Shown here piece by piece: positions 24,567 to 33,515 of a stretch of DNA of 35,776 nt; the stretch's first letter is position 1, and every line of letters starts with the position of its first letter. The notes under the pieces were generated by a model, which saw nothing but the letters and a program-made list of their open reading frames with translations, was not told where the DNA came from and did no database searches. A program made the position numbers and the translations under genes. The stretch comes from an uncultured Bacteroidales bacterium (GTDB taxonomy: Bacteria > Bacteroidota > Bacteroidia > Bacteroidales > Paludibacteraceae), in contig CAMHKW010000021.1 in assembly GCA_946185835.1 (NCBI GenBank), positions 1 through 35,776 of the forward strand, in the 5' to 3' direction.

Positions 24567-25337
24567 ATGGCAAAAGAAAAACAAGAAAAAGAACTTACCG
24601 TAGAGGAGAAGCTCAAAGCCCTCTATGAGTTACAGCAGGTAGACAGCGAGATTGATCGTCTGCGAGTACTTCAAGGCGAGTTGCCTCAGGAAGTGAAAGA
24701 CAAGGGCGACGAGATAGAGGGTTTGCGCACCCGTCTGCAAAATATCTCGGAAGAGATAAAGAACTACGAGACGCAGATTAGCGAGCATCGCGTAGGAATA
24801 GAGCAGGCTAATGCTATCATCGCCAAGTATCAGGAGCAGCAGAAGAACGTGCGTAACAACCGTGAGTACGACAACCTGACCAAAGAGATAGAGTATCAGA
24901 CTTCTGAGATAGAGCTGTGCCAGAAGCGAATCAAAGAGTATACTCTTGCACTTGAAGCCAAGCAAGAAGAGAAGGCTCGTACGTTTAAGAGTATCGAAGA
25001 GGGCACTGTCGATCTGAATCAGAAGAAGTCGGAGCTGAGCGAGATACTTGCCGAGACCAAGCAAGAGGCAGAGCAGCTTAAGGCTCGCGCTTTGGAGCTT
25101 GAGAAGAATATCGACGAGCGCAACCTGCAAGCTTTCAATCGTATCCGTCGTAATGCCCGCAACGGTCTTGCCGTTGTTACCATCGAGCGTGACTCATGCA
25201 CCGGATGCTTCAATAAGATACCGGCTCAGCGTCAGCTTGACATCAAGCTGCGTAAGAAAATCATCGTTTGCGAATATTGCGGTCGAATACTGGTAGACCC
25301 CGAGATGGCAAACGAGATGAATGCAGAAAAGAAATAA
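24567..25337 (+). CDS. Coiled-coil protein with C4 zinc ribbon (COG1579)
   Basis: A 256-residue protein. Residues about 15-190 form a long coiled coil rich in Glu, Lys and Gln; the C-terminal ribbon has C211, C214 (CTGC) and C235, C238 (CEYC). The invariant NVRNNREYDNLTKEIE lies at about 94-109. The family is widespread; relatives have been tied to translation or nucleic-acid binding, but no function is firm. It is 30 nt after the Nif3-like gene and is closed by a strong terminator. Confidence 0.9.
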   Translation: MAKEKQEKELTVEEKLKALYELQQVDSEIDRLRVLQGELPQEVKDKGDEIEGLRTRLQNISEEIKNYETQISEHRVGIEQANAIIAKYQEQQKNVRNNREYDNLTKEIEYQTSEIELCQKRIKEYTLALEAKQEEKARTFKSIEEGTVDLNQKKSELSEILAETKQEAEQLKARALELEKNIDERNLQAFNRIRRNARNGLAVVTIERDSCTGCFNKIPAQRQLDIKLRKKIIVCEYCGRILVDPEMANEMNAEKK

Positions 25338-25352
25338 GAATAACGCTTAATT

Positions 25353-25397
25353 AAGTAGTGTCTGCCAAGCAATGTAGCAGGCACTACTTTTGTTTAT
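25353..25397 (+). terminator. Intrinsic terminator after the zinc-ribbon gene
   Basis: A 13-bp stem (25353-25365 with 25377-25389, one G-T pair) is followed by TTGTTT. It ends just before the CPBP gene ATG at 25398, which may therefore depend on read-through. Confidence 0.75.
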
Positions 25398-26273
25398 ATG
25401 AAATGGATTGGTAGATACGAGCAGCGAGGCATATTCTTCAAGCTGCTGCTTTTCGTGGCGGTGATGTTTGTTACGGCAGTTGTTATCATCTCTGTCTTCA
25501 CTTTGTGTTTCAGTTCGCGGCTGTCGGAGACGTCGGTGTTGAAGGCTATGCAGGCTGTTCAGACGATAGCGGTCTTTGCGTTGCCATGTCTGTTGGTGGC
25601 ACCGTTGTTCAGTTCGCGCCCTGCCGCTTACTTGTCGCTTGACAAGCCGGTGACGTTGAAGGCGGCATTGTGCGTGGTGCTGACTATCATAATAGCCTTG
25701 CCCGGCATCAACCTGTTGGGGTATTGGAACCAGCAGATAGGTCTGCCGGCTTTTATGCACGACATAGAGGTGTTGATACGCCAGATGGAGGACTCGGCGG
25801 CTGCGCTTGTCGAGCGTTTCTTAGGCGTGTCGGGGGTATGGGCTTTCGTCGTCAACTTGTTAGTGATAGCTATGTTGCCGGCGTTCTGTGAAGAGTTATG
25901 TTTTCGCGGGACTTTGCAAAAGATGTTCTCGGAGCAAGGCAATGTGAAGGTTGCGATATGGGCGTGTGCCATCATCTTCTCTGCCATTCACATGCAGTTT
26001 TACGGTTTCTTCCCTCGCATGTTGCTTGGCGCTTTCTTCGGCTATCTGCTTTATTGGTCTGAGTCGCTATGGTTGCCGGTGATAGCGCATTTCACCAACA
26101 ACGCATCTGTGGTGGTGCTATATACGGTGTTCAGAGCGAAAGATATTCCGACGACGGTGCTCGATACCTTTGGTACGGGTGATACATTATGGCTCGGAAT
26201 AGTCTCGTTGGTGCTGATAGTGCCGGCGGTGTATCTGTGTAGGAAGGTGACAAAAGTCGGCGAGAGTAAGTAG
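25398..26273 (+). CDS. CPBP family intramembrane metalloprotease
   Basis: A 291-residue membrane protein with about seven to eight hydrophobic segments. The motif EELCFRG (E165, E166, R170) and the later H198 in FSAIHMQ form the Abi/CAAX-protease-like catalytic site, and HFTNNASVV is the third conserved block. In bacteria the family is linked to prenyl-protein-like processing, bacteriocin self-immunity or stress responses; the target here is unknown. The start directly follows a terminator hairpin, and the gene converges on the next one with 3 nt between stops. Confidence 0.85.
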   Translation: MKWIGRYEQRGIFFKLLLFVAVMFVTAVVIISVFTLCFSSRLSETSVLKAMQAVQTIAVFALPCLLVAPLFSSRPAAYLSLDKPVTLKAALCVVLTIIIALPGINLLGYWNQQIGLPAFMHDIEVLIRQMEDSAAALVERFLGVSGVWAFVVNLLVIAMLPAFCEELCFRGTLQKMFSEQGNVKVAIWACAIIFSAIHMQFYGFFPRMLLGAFFGYLLYWSESLWLPVIAHFTNNASVVVLYTVFRAKDIPTTVLDTFGTGDTLWLGIVSLVLIVPAVYLCRKVTKVGESK

Positions 26274-26276
26274 TAG

Positions 26277-26705
26277 TCAGCCTTTGTTGCGGGCGGCTCG
26301 TTGTTCTCTGACGACCATGAGGACTTCGTCGCGCAGTTCGTAGGGCAGTTCGATAGATCGCAGTTGCAGACTTCTCACCCAGCCGATGACGTCTTCTGCT
26401 CTCATGCTTGTGAACACTTCGGCTATCATAGCCTTCTGCCGGTCGTTGTAGTCTTCGGGGCGGATGCCGGCTAATTGGTCGAGTTCTTCGTCATCGTAGT
26501 ATTCGATGTTGTCGTCGGCAGAAAGCAACGACTCTCGTTCGCATACCAGATGCATGCCGCAGCAGTTGTTGTCGACAGCAGGGGCAGGTGTCGGTTTCTC
26601 AGACGTCAGAGCCGTGGTGCCGGCAGCACGTCGTCGTTCGCGTATCTCTATCGCAACCGTGGTGACGACGACAAGAAGAATGAATGTGATTATCAGGAGC
26701 CACAT
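26277..26705 (-). CDS. Small membrane-anchored protein downstream of parE
   Basis: A 142-residue protein. Residues about 2-19 are a single membrane segment followed by a basic RERRRAA stop-transfer, so the rest is probably cytoplasmic. A conserved-looking CCGMHLVCER block (about 48-57) and an acidic NIEYYDDEELDQLAG stretch precede a helical C-terminus. No known domain is recognised. It begins 12 nt after the parE stop and is likely cotranscribed. The Cys-Cys-x3-His-x2-Cys arrangement could bind a metal, but that is speculation. Confidence 0.7.
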   Translation of the reverse strand: MWLLIITFILLVVVTTVAIEIRERRRAAGTTALTSEKPTPAPAVDNNCCGMHLVCERESLLSADDNIEYYDDEELDQLAGIRPEDYNDRQKAMIAEVFTSMRAEDVIGWVRSLQLRSIELPYELRDEVLMVVREQRAARNKG

Positions 26706-26717
26706 GATGTCGGTTGG

Positions 26718-28661
26718 TTAGTCGGCAGCGTCTTCTTCCACTACGAGGTTGTCGATGATAAACTGTTGCCGTTCGGTGGTATTCTTACCCATGTAGAATT
26801 CCATGAGGTCAGCCACGGTATCTTCTTTGCGCAGTGTCACTTGGTCGAGACGTATGTCGCTACCGATGAAGCCCTTGAACTCGTTGGCTGAAATTTCTCC
26901 CAAGCCTTTGAATCGTGTTATCTCGGGGTTTGGTGCGAGCTCGTCGATGGCTTTGAGTCGTTCTTCTTCCGAGTAGCAGTATCGCACTTCTTTCTTATTC
27001 TTGACGCGGAAGAGTGGGGTCTGCAAGATGTAGACATGTCCTTTTTTTACCAAGTCGGGGAAGAACTGCAGGAAGAAAGTGAGCATGAGCAGTCGGATGT
27101 GCATGCCGTCGACGTCGGCATCGGTGGCGATGATGACTTTGTTGTATCTGAGGTCGTCGAGTCCGTCTTCGATGTTGAGAGCCGACTGCAGGCAGTTGAA
27201 TTCCTCGTTTTCGTATACCACTTTCTTTGTCAGGCCGTAACTGTTGAGCGGCTTTCCGCGCAGCGAGAACACCGCTTGTGTCATCACGTCTCTTGACTGT
27301 GTGATCGAGCCGGATGCCGACAGACCCTCGGTGATGAAGATAGAGCTCTCTTGTCTGAGGTCGTCTTGTGCTTCTTTCGACGAGCTGACGGGCTTTGGGT
27401 CGTTGTAGTGTACACGGCAGTCGCGCAGCTTGGGGTTGTTGACCATGTTTTTCTTGGCTCGCTCGCGTTGCAGCTTGGTGATGCCGGCGATAGCCTTGCG
27501 TTCGCGCTCGGAGTCTTGTATTTTCTTGAGCATGATGTCGGCTATCTCGGGGTGCTTGTGCAGGTAGATGTCGAGTTCGTGACCCACGAAGTCGTTGACG
27601 AACTTATTGACCGTGATGCTGCCCTCTTGAGGCGACATATCTCTCGAGCCGAGTTTGATTTTAGTCTGTGACTCGAATGTCGGTTCTTCTACGTTGATGG
27701 CGATAGCACCGACAATGCCATTGCGGATGTCCGACAGCTCGAAGCTTTTGCCGAAGAACTCTTTTATCGTCTTTCCTAATGCCTCGCGGTAAGCAGCCTG
27801 GTGTGTGCCGCCTTGTATGGTGTGCTGACCGTTGACAAACGAGTGGTATTCATCGTTGTTCTGATTGGTGTGTGTGAGTGCTATCTCGATGTCTTCGCCC
27901 TTGAGGTGTATGATAGGATATAGCGCGGGCACGGTCATGTTGTCAGCCAGTAGGTCATAGAGTCCGTTTTTCGACTGGAACTTCTTGCCGTTATAGACGA
28001 GGGTGAGTCCGGTGTTGAGATATGCATAGTTTTGCATCAGTGTCTCGACGAAGTCGTCGCGGAAGGCGTAGTTTTCGAATAGTCCGCGCGAGTTGTCGGG
28101 CTCGAACTCGATCAGTGTGCCCCTTTGTTCGCCTGTGGTATTGTCGATGATACCGGTGTCGGACACGAGTTTGCCTTGCACGAACTCGGCTCGGCGCATC
28201 TTGCCTTCGCGAAACGACTGCACGGTGAAATGCATCGACAGTGCATTCACCGCTTTAGTACCTACGCCATTCAGTCCGACCGACTTCTTGAATGCTTTGG
28301 TGTCGTATTTACCGCCGGTGTTGAGTATCGACACGGCTTCTACCATCTTGCCCAAGGGTATGCCTCGTCCGTAGTCGCGAACAGTCACTTTGCCGTCGGC
28401 TATTGTCACGTTGATGACCTTGCCTTCGCCCATACGGAATTCGTCTATCGAGTTGTCGACTGTCTCTTTGATAAGCACATAGATGCCGTCGTCGGAGTGC
28501 GAGCCATCGCCTAACTTACCTATGTACATACCCGGGCGACGGCGGATGTGTTCGCGGTCGTCGAGGTGTACTATCGAGTCGTCGCCATACTGCACTTCTG
28601 CATTTTCGGTGTCGGCAAGCTGTACGTTTTGCTCGGCTGAGCTGTTTATCTCTTGTTCCAT
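26718..28661 (-). CDS. parE: DNA topoisomerase IV subunit B (type IIA ATPase subunit)
   Basis: About 647 residues. GHKL ATPase motifs are present: [20 protein letters not shown] and [14 protein letters not shown]. The TOPRIM motifs are [11 protein letters not shown] and [12 protein letters not shown]. With the A subunit it decatenates chromosomes. I start it at the ATG at 28661 because the promoter box TACCTTTG lies at 28738-28731; the frame stays open to 28841, but that part would be upstream of transcription. The partner parC is not in the window. GyrB is the alternative, but there is no large GyrB insertion and the N-terminus [23 protein letters not shown] fits Bacteroidota ParE. Confidence 0.9.
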   Translation of the reverse strand: MEQEINSSAEQNVQLADTENAEVQYGDDSIVHLDDREHIRRRPGMYIGKLGDGSHSDDGIYVLIKETVDNSIDEFRMGEGKVINVTIADGKVTVRDYGRGIPLGKMVEAVSILNTGGKYDTKAFKKSVGLNGVGTKAVNALSMHFTVQSFREGKMRRAEFVQGKLVSDTGIIDNTTGEQRGTLIEFEPDNSRGLFENYAFRDDFVETLMQNYAYLNTGLTLVYNGKKFQSKNGLYDLLADNMTVPALYPIIHLKGEDIEIALTHTNQNNDEYHSFVNGQHTIQGGTHQAAYREALGKTIKEFFGKSFELSDIRNGIVGAIAINVEEPTFESQTKIKLGSRDMSPQEGSITVNKFVNDFVGHELDIYLHKHPEIADIMLKKIQDSERERKAIAGITKLQRERAKKNMVNNPKLRDCRVHYNDPKPVSSSKEAQDDLRQESSIFITEGLSASGSITQSRDVMTQAVFSLRGKPLNSYGLTKKVVYENEEFNCLQSALNIEDGLDDLRYNKVIIATDADVDGMHIRLLMLTFFLQFFPDLVKKGHVYILQTPLFRVKNKKEVRYCYSEEERLKAIDELAPNPEITRFKGLGEISANEFKGFIGSDIRLDQVTLRKEDTVADLMEFYMGKNTTERQQFIIDNLVVEEDAAD

Positions 28662-28730
28662 GGCTGGTTGATTGTTAGCTGATGTTTGGATATGTGCAAT
28701 CGCCTTAAGTGCTCGCACACATAGCAACTG

Positions 28731-28738
28731 CAAAGGTA
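28731..28738 (-). promoter_or_regulatory. parE promoter -7 box
   Basis: TACCTTTG on the minus strand, 70 nt before the chosen ATG. No clear TTG is seen 19-20 nt upstream. Confidence 0.6.
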
Positions 28739-28884
28739 CGAAAAATAACTGAGATTCGAGAGTGACGAGACCATTATTTTGTATTTTTCTACCCCACATT
28801 AGCGTTTTTTGCCACATAATTGAATTTTTTGTCCCTCGCAAAGTCGAAAAAGACCTATTATTTTAGTCAGGGGACGAAATTTGG

Positions 28885-28892
28885 TACTTTTG
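28885..28892 (+). promoter_or_regulatory. Promoter -7 box of the acyl-CoA ligase gene
   Basis: TACTTTTG fits TAnnTTTG; the -33 side is weak (TTTTAG). The predicted leader is about 140 nt, long for this window. Confidence 0.55.
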
Positions 28893-28924
28893 CATTGCGA
28901 GTGCGGCGTTGGGCTTGAGCATAG

Positions 28925-28975
28925 AGCCGAGTTACGACATCGGAGCTGCTTTGTTAGATGTTCAACTCGGCTTTT
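28925..28975 (+). promoter_or_regulatory. Leader hairpin with T-run before the acyl-CoA ligase gene
   Basis: AGCCGAGTT (28925-28933) pairs exactly with AACTCGGCT (28964-28972), followed by TTT. The 30-nt loop is large. GGCT at 28912-28915 could pair with the same AGCC, giving an alternative structure. An attenuator-like role is possible but unproven. Confidence 0.45.
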
Positions 28976-29038
28976 GAGAGCGAGCAGTTGCCCATGAAAA
29001 GAGAATACTAAAAGACAAAATAATCAATCAACAACACG

Positions 29039-30721
29039 ATGACACAAAACAAAAAATCTGAAGGGGTAGCACCTACCCGACATTTTTTCACTTATTACAA
29101 CACCAATATCCCCAAATACTGGGACGAGCCGGCTCTGACCGACTACGATGGCGACGTGAGTTACACTTACGGTCAGATGGCTGAGAAGATGGAACGTATC
29201 AAGTTTCTGCTCGAAGCAGCCGAGATAGGGGCAGGCGACAAAGTCGTTATCTGCTCGAAAAACTGCGCCAACTGGGCTATATCGCTACTTAGTATTGCAG
29301 CCAACAAAGGTGTGATAGTATCTATCATGGACGCTTTTGTTGCTGCCGACATCGAGAAGTTAGTCAACCACTCCGACGCCAAAGCTATTTTCGCAGGCGA
29401 GTCGGTATGGAAGCGAATCTCGGTCGACAACACACCCAACGTGCAGCTTGTTGTCAGCACCGAGGACTTCAGCACGCTATACGCCCGCACCGACGTGCAA
29501 GCTAAGGCGCAAGAAAAGGCGGTGGAGCTTTTCAATAAGCAGTTTCCGAATGGCTACCATAAAGAGGATGTGGCATTTATCACCGACAACCTCGACGACC
29601 TGATGATAATCAACTACACCTCGGGCACCACAAGCGAGCCTAAGGGTGTGATGCTCTCGTACCGCAATATCTCGGCTAACGTGCAGTATAGTCAGGAGAC
29701 GATACCCAACCATGCCGGTTGGACGGAGGTTTGTATGTTGCCCTTAGCGCACATGTTCGGTATGACCATCGAGTTCTTGTATCAGGTGGCAGGCGGTTGC
29801 CATGTCTATTTCCTTAGCAAGACGCCATCGCCTACAGTGCTGCTCAAGGCGTATGCCGAGACCAAGCCTTACATGATCTTGACCGTGCCGTTGGTGCTCG
29901 AGAAGATATTCAAGGCTAAGATCTTCCCCGCCCTCAACAAGCCTATTGTGAAGTTCTTGTGGAACACACCTCTGCTTTGCAAGATAGTGGAGAAGAAGAT
30001 ATACCAGCAGTTGATGCAGGCTTTTGGCGGCAACCTGATATGGCTTATCACCGGTGGTGCTGCCATCAATGCCGAGGTCGAGAAGGTGTTCCGCCGGATT
30101 AAGTTCCCCTTCGTGGTGGGTTATGGAATGACAGAGGCGGGTCCGCTAATCTGTTACGAGCATTGGTATAAGGAGGTGCAGGGTTGCTGCGGTAAGTGTG
30201 TCACGCGCAATGAGCTGCGTATCGACTCTGACGACCCATATAATAAGGTAGGTGAGATCCTCTTCCGTGGCGAGCACGTGATGATGGGGTATTACAAGAA
30301 TCCCGAAGCCACAGCACAGGCTATCGACAGCGAAGGTTGGTTGCATACCGGCGACCTCGGTACGATTGACAAGGCAGGCAACCTATTCATCCGCGGGCGC
30401 TCGAAGGCGATGATATTAGGTGCCAATGGTCAGAATATCTACCCCGAAGAGATAGAGGACAAGATCAACAATATGCCCGGTGTCAACGAGTCGGTCGTCG
30501 TCGACCGCAAAGGACAACTCGTGGCGTTGGTACATCCCGATGAGCAGGTACTTCGTCAGTCGCAATATGCGTCAATGACTATCGAGCAGCTGATGCAGCA
30601 GAACCTTGTGGAACTCAACAAGCAGTTGCCGCACTATGCTAAGTTGTCGAGCATCGAACTTGTCGCTGAGGAGTTTGCCAAGACTCCGAAACGTAGCATC
30701 AAACGCTTTATGTATAAGTAA
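29039..30721 (+). CDS. AMP-dependent acyl-CoA ligase (long-chain fatty-acid-CoA ligase-like)
   Basis: A 560-residue adenylate-forming enzyme that would activate a carboxylic acid, probably a fatty acid, to an acyl-AMP and then acyl-CoA. The P-loop YTSGTTSEPKG is at 193-203, the YGMTE adenine-site motif at 362-366, HTGD at 436-439 and the hinge region IRGRSKAMILGANGQNIYPEEIE at about 451-473. The C-terminus reads TPKRSIKRFMYK where many relatives have TPxGKIKR, so the usual catalytic lysine position is Ser; this variant occurs in several Bacteroidota sequences as I recall. The gene stands alone, with its own leader and a strong terminator. Confidence 0.88.
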   Translation: MTQNKKSEGVAPTRHFFTYYNTNIPKYWDEPALTDYDGDVSYTYGQMAEKMERIKFLLEAAEIGAGDKVVICSKNCANWAISLLSIAANKGVIVSIMDAFVAADIEKLVNHSDAKAIFAGESVWKRISVDNTPNVQLVVSTEDFSTLYARTDVQAKAQEKAVELFNKQFPNGYHKEDVAFITDNLDDLMIINYTSGTTSEPKGVMLSYRNISANVQYSQETIPNHAGWTEVCMLPLAHMFGMTIEFLYQVAGGCHVYFLSKTPSPTVLLKAYAETKPYMILTVPLVLEKIFKAKIFPALNKPIVKFLWNTPLLCKIVEKKIYQQLMQAFGGNLIWLITGGAAINAEVEKVFRRIKFPFVVGYGMTEAGPLICYEHWYKEVQGCCGKCVTRNELRIDSDDPYNKVGEILFRGEHVMMGYYKNPEATAQAIDSEGWLHTGDLGTIDKAGNLFIRGRSKAMILGANGQNIYPEEIEDKINNMPGVNESVVVDRKGQLVALVHPDEQVLRQSQYASMTIEQLMQQNLVELNKQLPHYAKLSSIELVAEEFAKTPKRSIKRFMYK

Positions 30722-30765
30722 ACAGATAAACACTTTTTGTATAAGTGATTGTTAGTAGTTAGTGG

Positions 30766-30798
30766 GAGAGGGGCTGCCTAATGGCAGCCCCTCTCTTG
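30766..30798 (+). terminator. Terminator between the acyl-CoA ligase and ackA genes
   Basis: A perfect 13-bp GC-rich stem (30766-30778 with 30783-30795) has a TAAT loop and is followed by TTGTCGTTG. It lies between convergent genes and may serve both. Confidence 0.85.
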
Positions 30799-30887
30799 TC
30801 GTTGTTTAGTGTAGCGCGAGTGAACTTGCTTGCGAACACCGAACCTTATGTGGTGCGAGTGTCATGTCTCACGAGTTGTGGCAATGG

Positions 30888-32090
30888 TCATTTGCCAATC
30901 ACAAGCTCCATGGTGTCGGATGCTATCATAAGCTCTTCGTCGGTAGGGATGACGCACACGCGCACTTTGCTATTAGGGGTAGAGATTTCTATCTCTTGTC
31001 CGCGTGAGCCGGCGTTCTTCTCGTAGTCGAGTTCGATGCCGAGGAAGGTGAGACCTTCTACTATCTTCTCGCGTATATATGGGTCGTTTTCTCCGATTCC
31101 ACCGGTAAAGACAATGATGTCGACACCGTTCATGGCGGCAGCGTAGGCTCCGATATATTTCTTCACGCGGTAGATGAACATACGTCTTGCCAAGTCGGCT
31201 CGTTTGTTGCCTTCGCGTATGGCTTTGTCGATGTCTCTTGCGTCGGACGAGACGCCGCTAACGCCGAGCAGTCCTGACTTCTTGTTGACCAATGTCGAGA
31301 ACTCGGCGGTGTTGAGGTGCTCTTTGTCCATGATGTAGGTGGCAGCTCCGAGGTCGAGGTCGCCGGCACGTGTACCCATCATCAGTCCTTCTACAGGGGT
31401 CAGACCCATCGACGTATCTACCGACTTGCCATCTACGATGGCTGCGCACGAACCGCCGTTGCCGATGTGTGCGGTGACGACGCGCAGTCCTTGGTTTTTC
31501 ACTCCGAGGAAGTCGCACACACGTTGCGAGACATAACGGTGTGAGGTGCCGTGGAAGCCGTAGCGACGGATGGCGTACTTTTCGTACAGCTCGTAAGGCA
31601 GAGCATACATAAACGCTTCGTCGGGCATCGTCTGATGGAAGGCGGTGTCGAAGACGGCTACCTGGGGCACGCCCGGCAGTGTCTTAGAGATGGCATCTAT
31701 ACCTTTGAGGTTGGCGGGGTTATGCAGCGGAGCTAACTCTACGCAGTTGCTAATCATGGCGAGCACCTCGTCGGTGATGAGAACCGACTTGTTGAACTTC
31801 TCGCCGCCGTGTACTACGCGGTGACCTACTGCGTCGATTTCGCTCAGAGAACTCAGACATCCGAGTTCGGCATCGACCAAGGTGGATAAGATAAGCTCGA
31901 TACCTACGGTGTGTTCGGGCATCGGTTTGTCGATTTGAACTTTCTCGCCCGAGGGTTTCTTGACAACTAAGAACGAGTCGCTCAGACCAATTTTTTCGGC
32001 ACCGCCTTGTGCGATGACCTTCTTGGTTTCCATCTCGAAAAGTTTGTACTTTATCGACGACGAACCGCAATTAAGAACAAGGATTTTCAT
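30888..32090 (-). CDS. ackA: Acetate kinase
   Basis: A 400-residue ASKHA-fold enzyme that makes ATP and acetate from acetyl phosphate. MKILVLNCGSSSIKYKLFEM (phosphate 1 region), RRYGFHGTSHRYVS, TAHIGNGGSCAAI, MGTRAGDLDLG and FTGGIGEND are all present. Length is normal. It follows pta by 42 nt, so the two form the usual acetate-producing operon for substrate-level ATP formation in fermentation. Confidence 0.97.
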   Translation of the reverse strand: MKILVLNCGSSSIKYKLFEMETKKVIAQGGAEKIGLSDSFLVVKKPSGEKVQIDKPMPEHTVGIELILSTLVDAELGCLSSLSEIDAVGHRVVHGGEKFNKSVLITDEVLAMISNCVELAPLHNPANLKGIDAISKTLPGVPQVAVFDTAFHQTMPDEAFMYALPYELYEKYAIRRYGFHGTSHRYVSQRVCDFLGVKNQGLRVVTAHIGNGGSCAAIVDGKSVDTSMGLTPVEGLMMGTRAGDLDLGAATYIMDKEHLNTAEFSTLVNKKSGLLGVSGVSSDARDIDKAIREGNKRADLARRMFIYRVKKYIGAYAAAMNGVDIIVFTGGIGENDPYIREKIVEGLTFLGIELDYEKNAGSRGQEIEISTPNSKVRVCVIPTDEELMIASDTMELVIGK

Positions 32091-32132
32091 AATACGAGTG
32101 TTTGATATGGTACTTTATTATAAGTAATGTTG

Positions 32133-33131
32133 TCAGCCGATAGCTTGGTTGGCGGTGATGATTATCATTTGCACGATGTCTTCTACCTTGCAGCCTCGGC
32201 TCAGGTCGTTGACAGGAGCGGCTATACCTTGCAGTATAGGTCCGATGGCGTTAGCGCCCGAGAAGCGTTCTACGAGTTTGTAGCCTATGTTGCCTGCCTG
32301 CAGGTCAGGGAAGACGAGAACGTTAGCTTTGCCTGCCACGGTGCTGCCCGGAGCTTTCAGTGCTCCGACTTTCTCGATGAGTGCGGCATCGGCTTGCAGT
32401 TCGCCGTCGATCTGTAGGTCGGGTGCCAACTCTTTAGCGCGGGCGGTAGCGGCTGTCACTTTGTCGATGAGTTCGTGTTTGGCGCTGCCTTTGGTCGAGA
32501 ACGAGAGCATTGCTACTCGCGGCTCGATGCCGGCGATGGTGCGGGCGGTGTCGGCTGTCGAGATGGCGATCTGTGCCAGCTCCTCTGCCGAAGGACAGGG
32601 GTTGACAGCGCAGTCGGCAAAGACTAAGAAACCGTTTTCGCCGAGTTGTGTGGCGGGGGTGAACATCAGGAAGGCACCGCTCACGATGCTGACACCGGGC
32701 TTGGTCTTCAGTATCTGGAAGGCAGGACGGATGGTGTCGGCTGTGGTACCTCTGGCACCGGCTATCTCGCCATCAGCATCGCCCGCTTTTATCATAAGGC
32801 AACCCAAGTAAAGAGGGTCTTGTGCTTTCTTGGCTGCCTCCTCTTCGGTCATACCCTTGGCCTTGCGAAGCTCATAGAGCAGGTGTGCATAGTCCGGCAT
32901 CTTGGCATCGGTCTGCGGGTTGACAATACGTGCATGGCTGATGTACTCGTAACCTTTCTCGGCTGCCATACGGTTGATAACCTTCTCGTCGCCGATAAGG
33001 ATGATATCTGCTGCTTTGTCTTTAAGAATAATATTAGCAGCCTCTAATGTTCGTGGTTCGTCACCCTCAGGCAGTACGATACGCTGAGGATGAGCCTTGG
33101 CTTTCGCCAACATGTTGTCGATGATACTCAT
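32133..33131 (-). CDS. pta: Phosphate acetyltransferase
   Basis: A 332-residue enzyme that converts acetyl-CoA and phosphate to acetyl phosphate. This is the short form with only the PTA domain, without the N-terminal regulatory part of E. coli Pta. IVLPEGDEPRTLEAA, GDADGEIAGARGTTADTIRPAFQI, FADCAVNPCPSAEELAQIA and the late NVLVFPDLQAGNIGYKLVERFSGANAIGPILQG are family motifs. It has a strong promoter and is cotranscribed with ackA. Confidence 0.96.
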   Translation of the reverse strand: MSIIDNMLAKAKAHPQRIVLPEGDEPRTLEAANIILKDKAADIILIGDEKVINRMAAEKGYEYISHARIVNPQTDAKMPDYAHLLYELRKAKGMTEEEAAKKAQDPLYLGCLMIKAGDADGEIAGARGTTADTIRPAFQILKTKPGVSIVSGAFLMFTPATQLGENGFLVFADCAVNPCPSAEELAQIAISTADTARTIAGIEPRVAMLSFSTKGSAKHELIDKVTAATARAKELAPDLQIDGELQADAALIEKVGALKAPGSTVAGKANVLVFPDLQAGNIGYKLVERFSGANAIGPILQGIAAPVNDLSRGCKVEDIVQMIIITANQAIG

Positions 33132-33221
33132 ATCTGATTATGTTTTGGTTATATGCTGAATAAAGTGTTTGTGATATTGTGCATTGTGCTATGACAGGTG
33201 CTAAGTGGTAATGGCTTGCCT

Positions 33222-33233
33222 TTTGTGCACAAA
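33222..33233. promoter_or_regulatory. 12-bp palindrome at the predicted pta transcription start
   Basis: TTTGTGCACAAA is a perfect palindrome lying 8 nt beyond the -7 box, about +2 to +13 of the pta-ackA transcript. The position suits a repressor site. It is shorter than the Rex operator consensus, so the factor is unknown. Confidence 0.4.
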
Positions 33234-33241
33234 GCAGTCTG

Positions 33242-33272
33242 CAAAGGTAAGAATAATTATTGACTCTGCCAA
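33242..33272 (-). promoter_or_regulatory. pta-ackA promoter
   Basis: On the minus strand TTG (33272-33270), 20 nt, TACCTTTG (33249-33242). The leader to the pta ATG is about 105 nt. Confidence 0.75.
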
Positions 33273-33354
33273 CAGAGATTTCTAAATTTTAATTCCCGGT
33301 ATCGCAAAATTCGATTATTTATTTCTTTGAAAAACTTACTTATATTTCATTTTG

Positions 33355-33385
33355 TTGCGAATATGAAAAAAAAGTATTACCTTTG
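33355..33385 (+). promoter_or_regulatory. Promoter of the OmpA-LysM gene
   Basis: TTG (33355-33357), 20 nt, TACCTTTG (33378-33385). The leader is about 125 nt, to the ATG at 33516. Confidence 0.75.
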
Positions 33386-33515
33386 CGGCGCTATTTATCG
33401 CACGTGTGTTTTATCGTCATGAGCTATGAATATGCTTGCGGTGGTATGATAGCAGTAAATCTAACCTATCGGCGTTGCGACATATTGTCGGATGCCCTGT
33501 ACAACAAAGCGTGTT

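Larger units (their letters stand above)
28662..29038. other. Divergent intergenic region between parE and the acyl-CoA ligase gene
   Basis: This 377-nt gap has no gene. It contains the parE promoter box, a plus-strand TACTTTTG box at 28885-28892, and the ligase leader with a hairpin. Nothing repeat-like of the kind found at 3509-3825 is present. Confidence 0.65.
33132..33515. other. Divergent intergenic region between pta and the OmpA-LysM gene
   Basis: This 384-nt gap has no gene. It holds the two back-to-back promoters, a 12-bp palindrome at the predicted pta start, and the leader of the OmpA-LysM gene with a small CGACA-TAT-TGTCG hairpin at 33478-33490. No tandem repeats are seen. Confidence 0.65.

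Noticed and set aside
25398..26273. Abortive-infection defence gene (Abi/CPBP)
   Set aside because: The family is broad and the setting is housekeeping; nothing nearby points to phage defence.
28662..28841. N-terminal extension of ParE by 60 residues
   Set aside because: The extension contains the promoter box at 28738-28731 and lacks similarity; conserved sequence starts after the ATG at 28661.
30766..30795. Perfect inverted repeat as a mobile-element end
   Set aside because: Single copy, GC-rich, placed just after a stop codon between convergent genes: a normal terminator.
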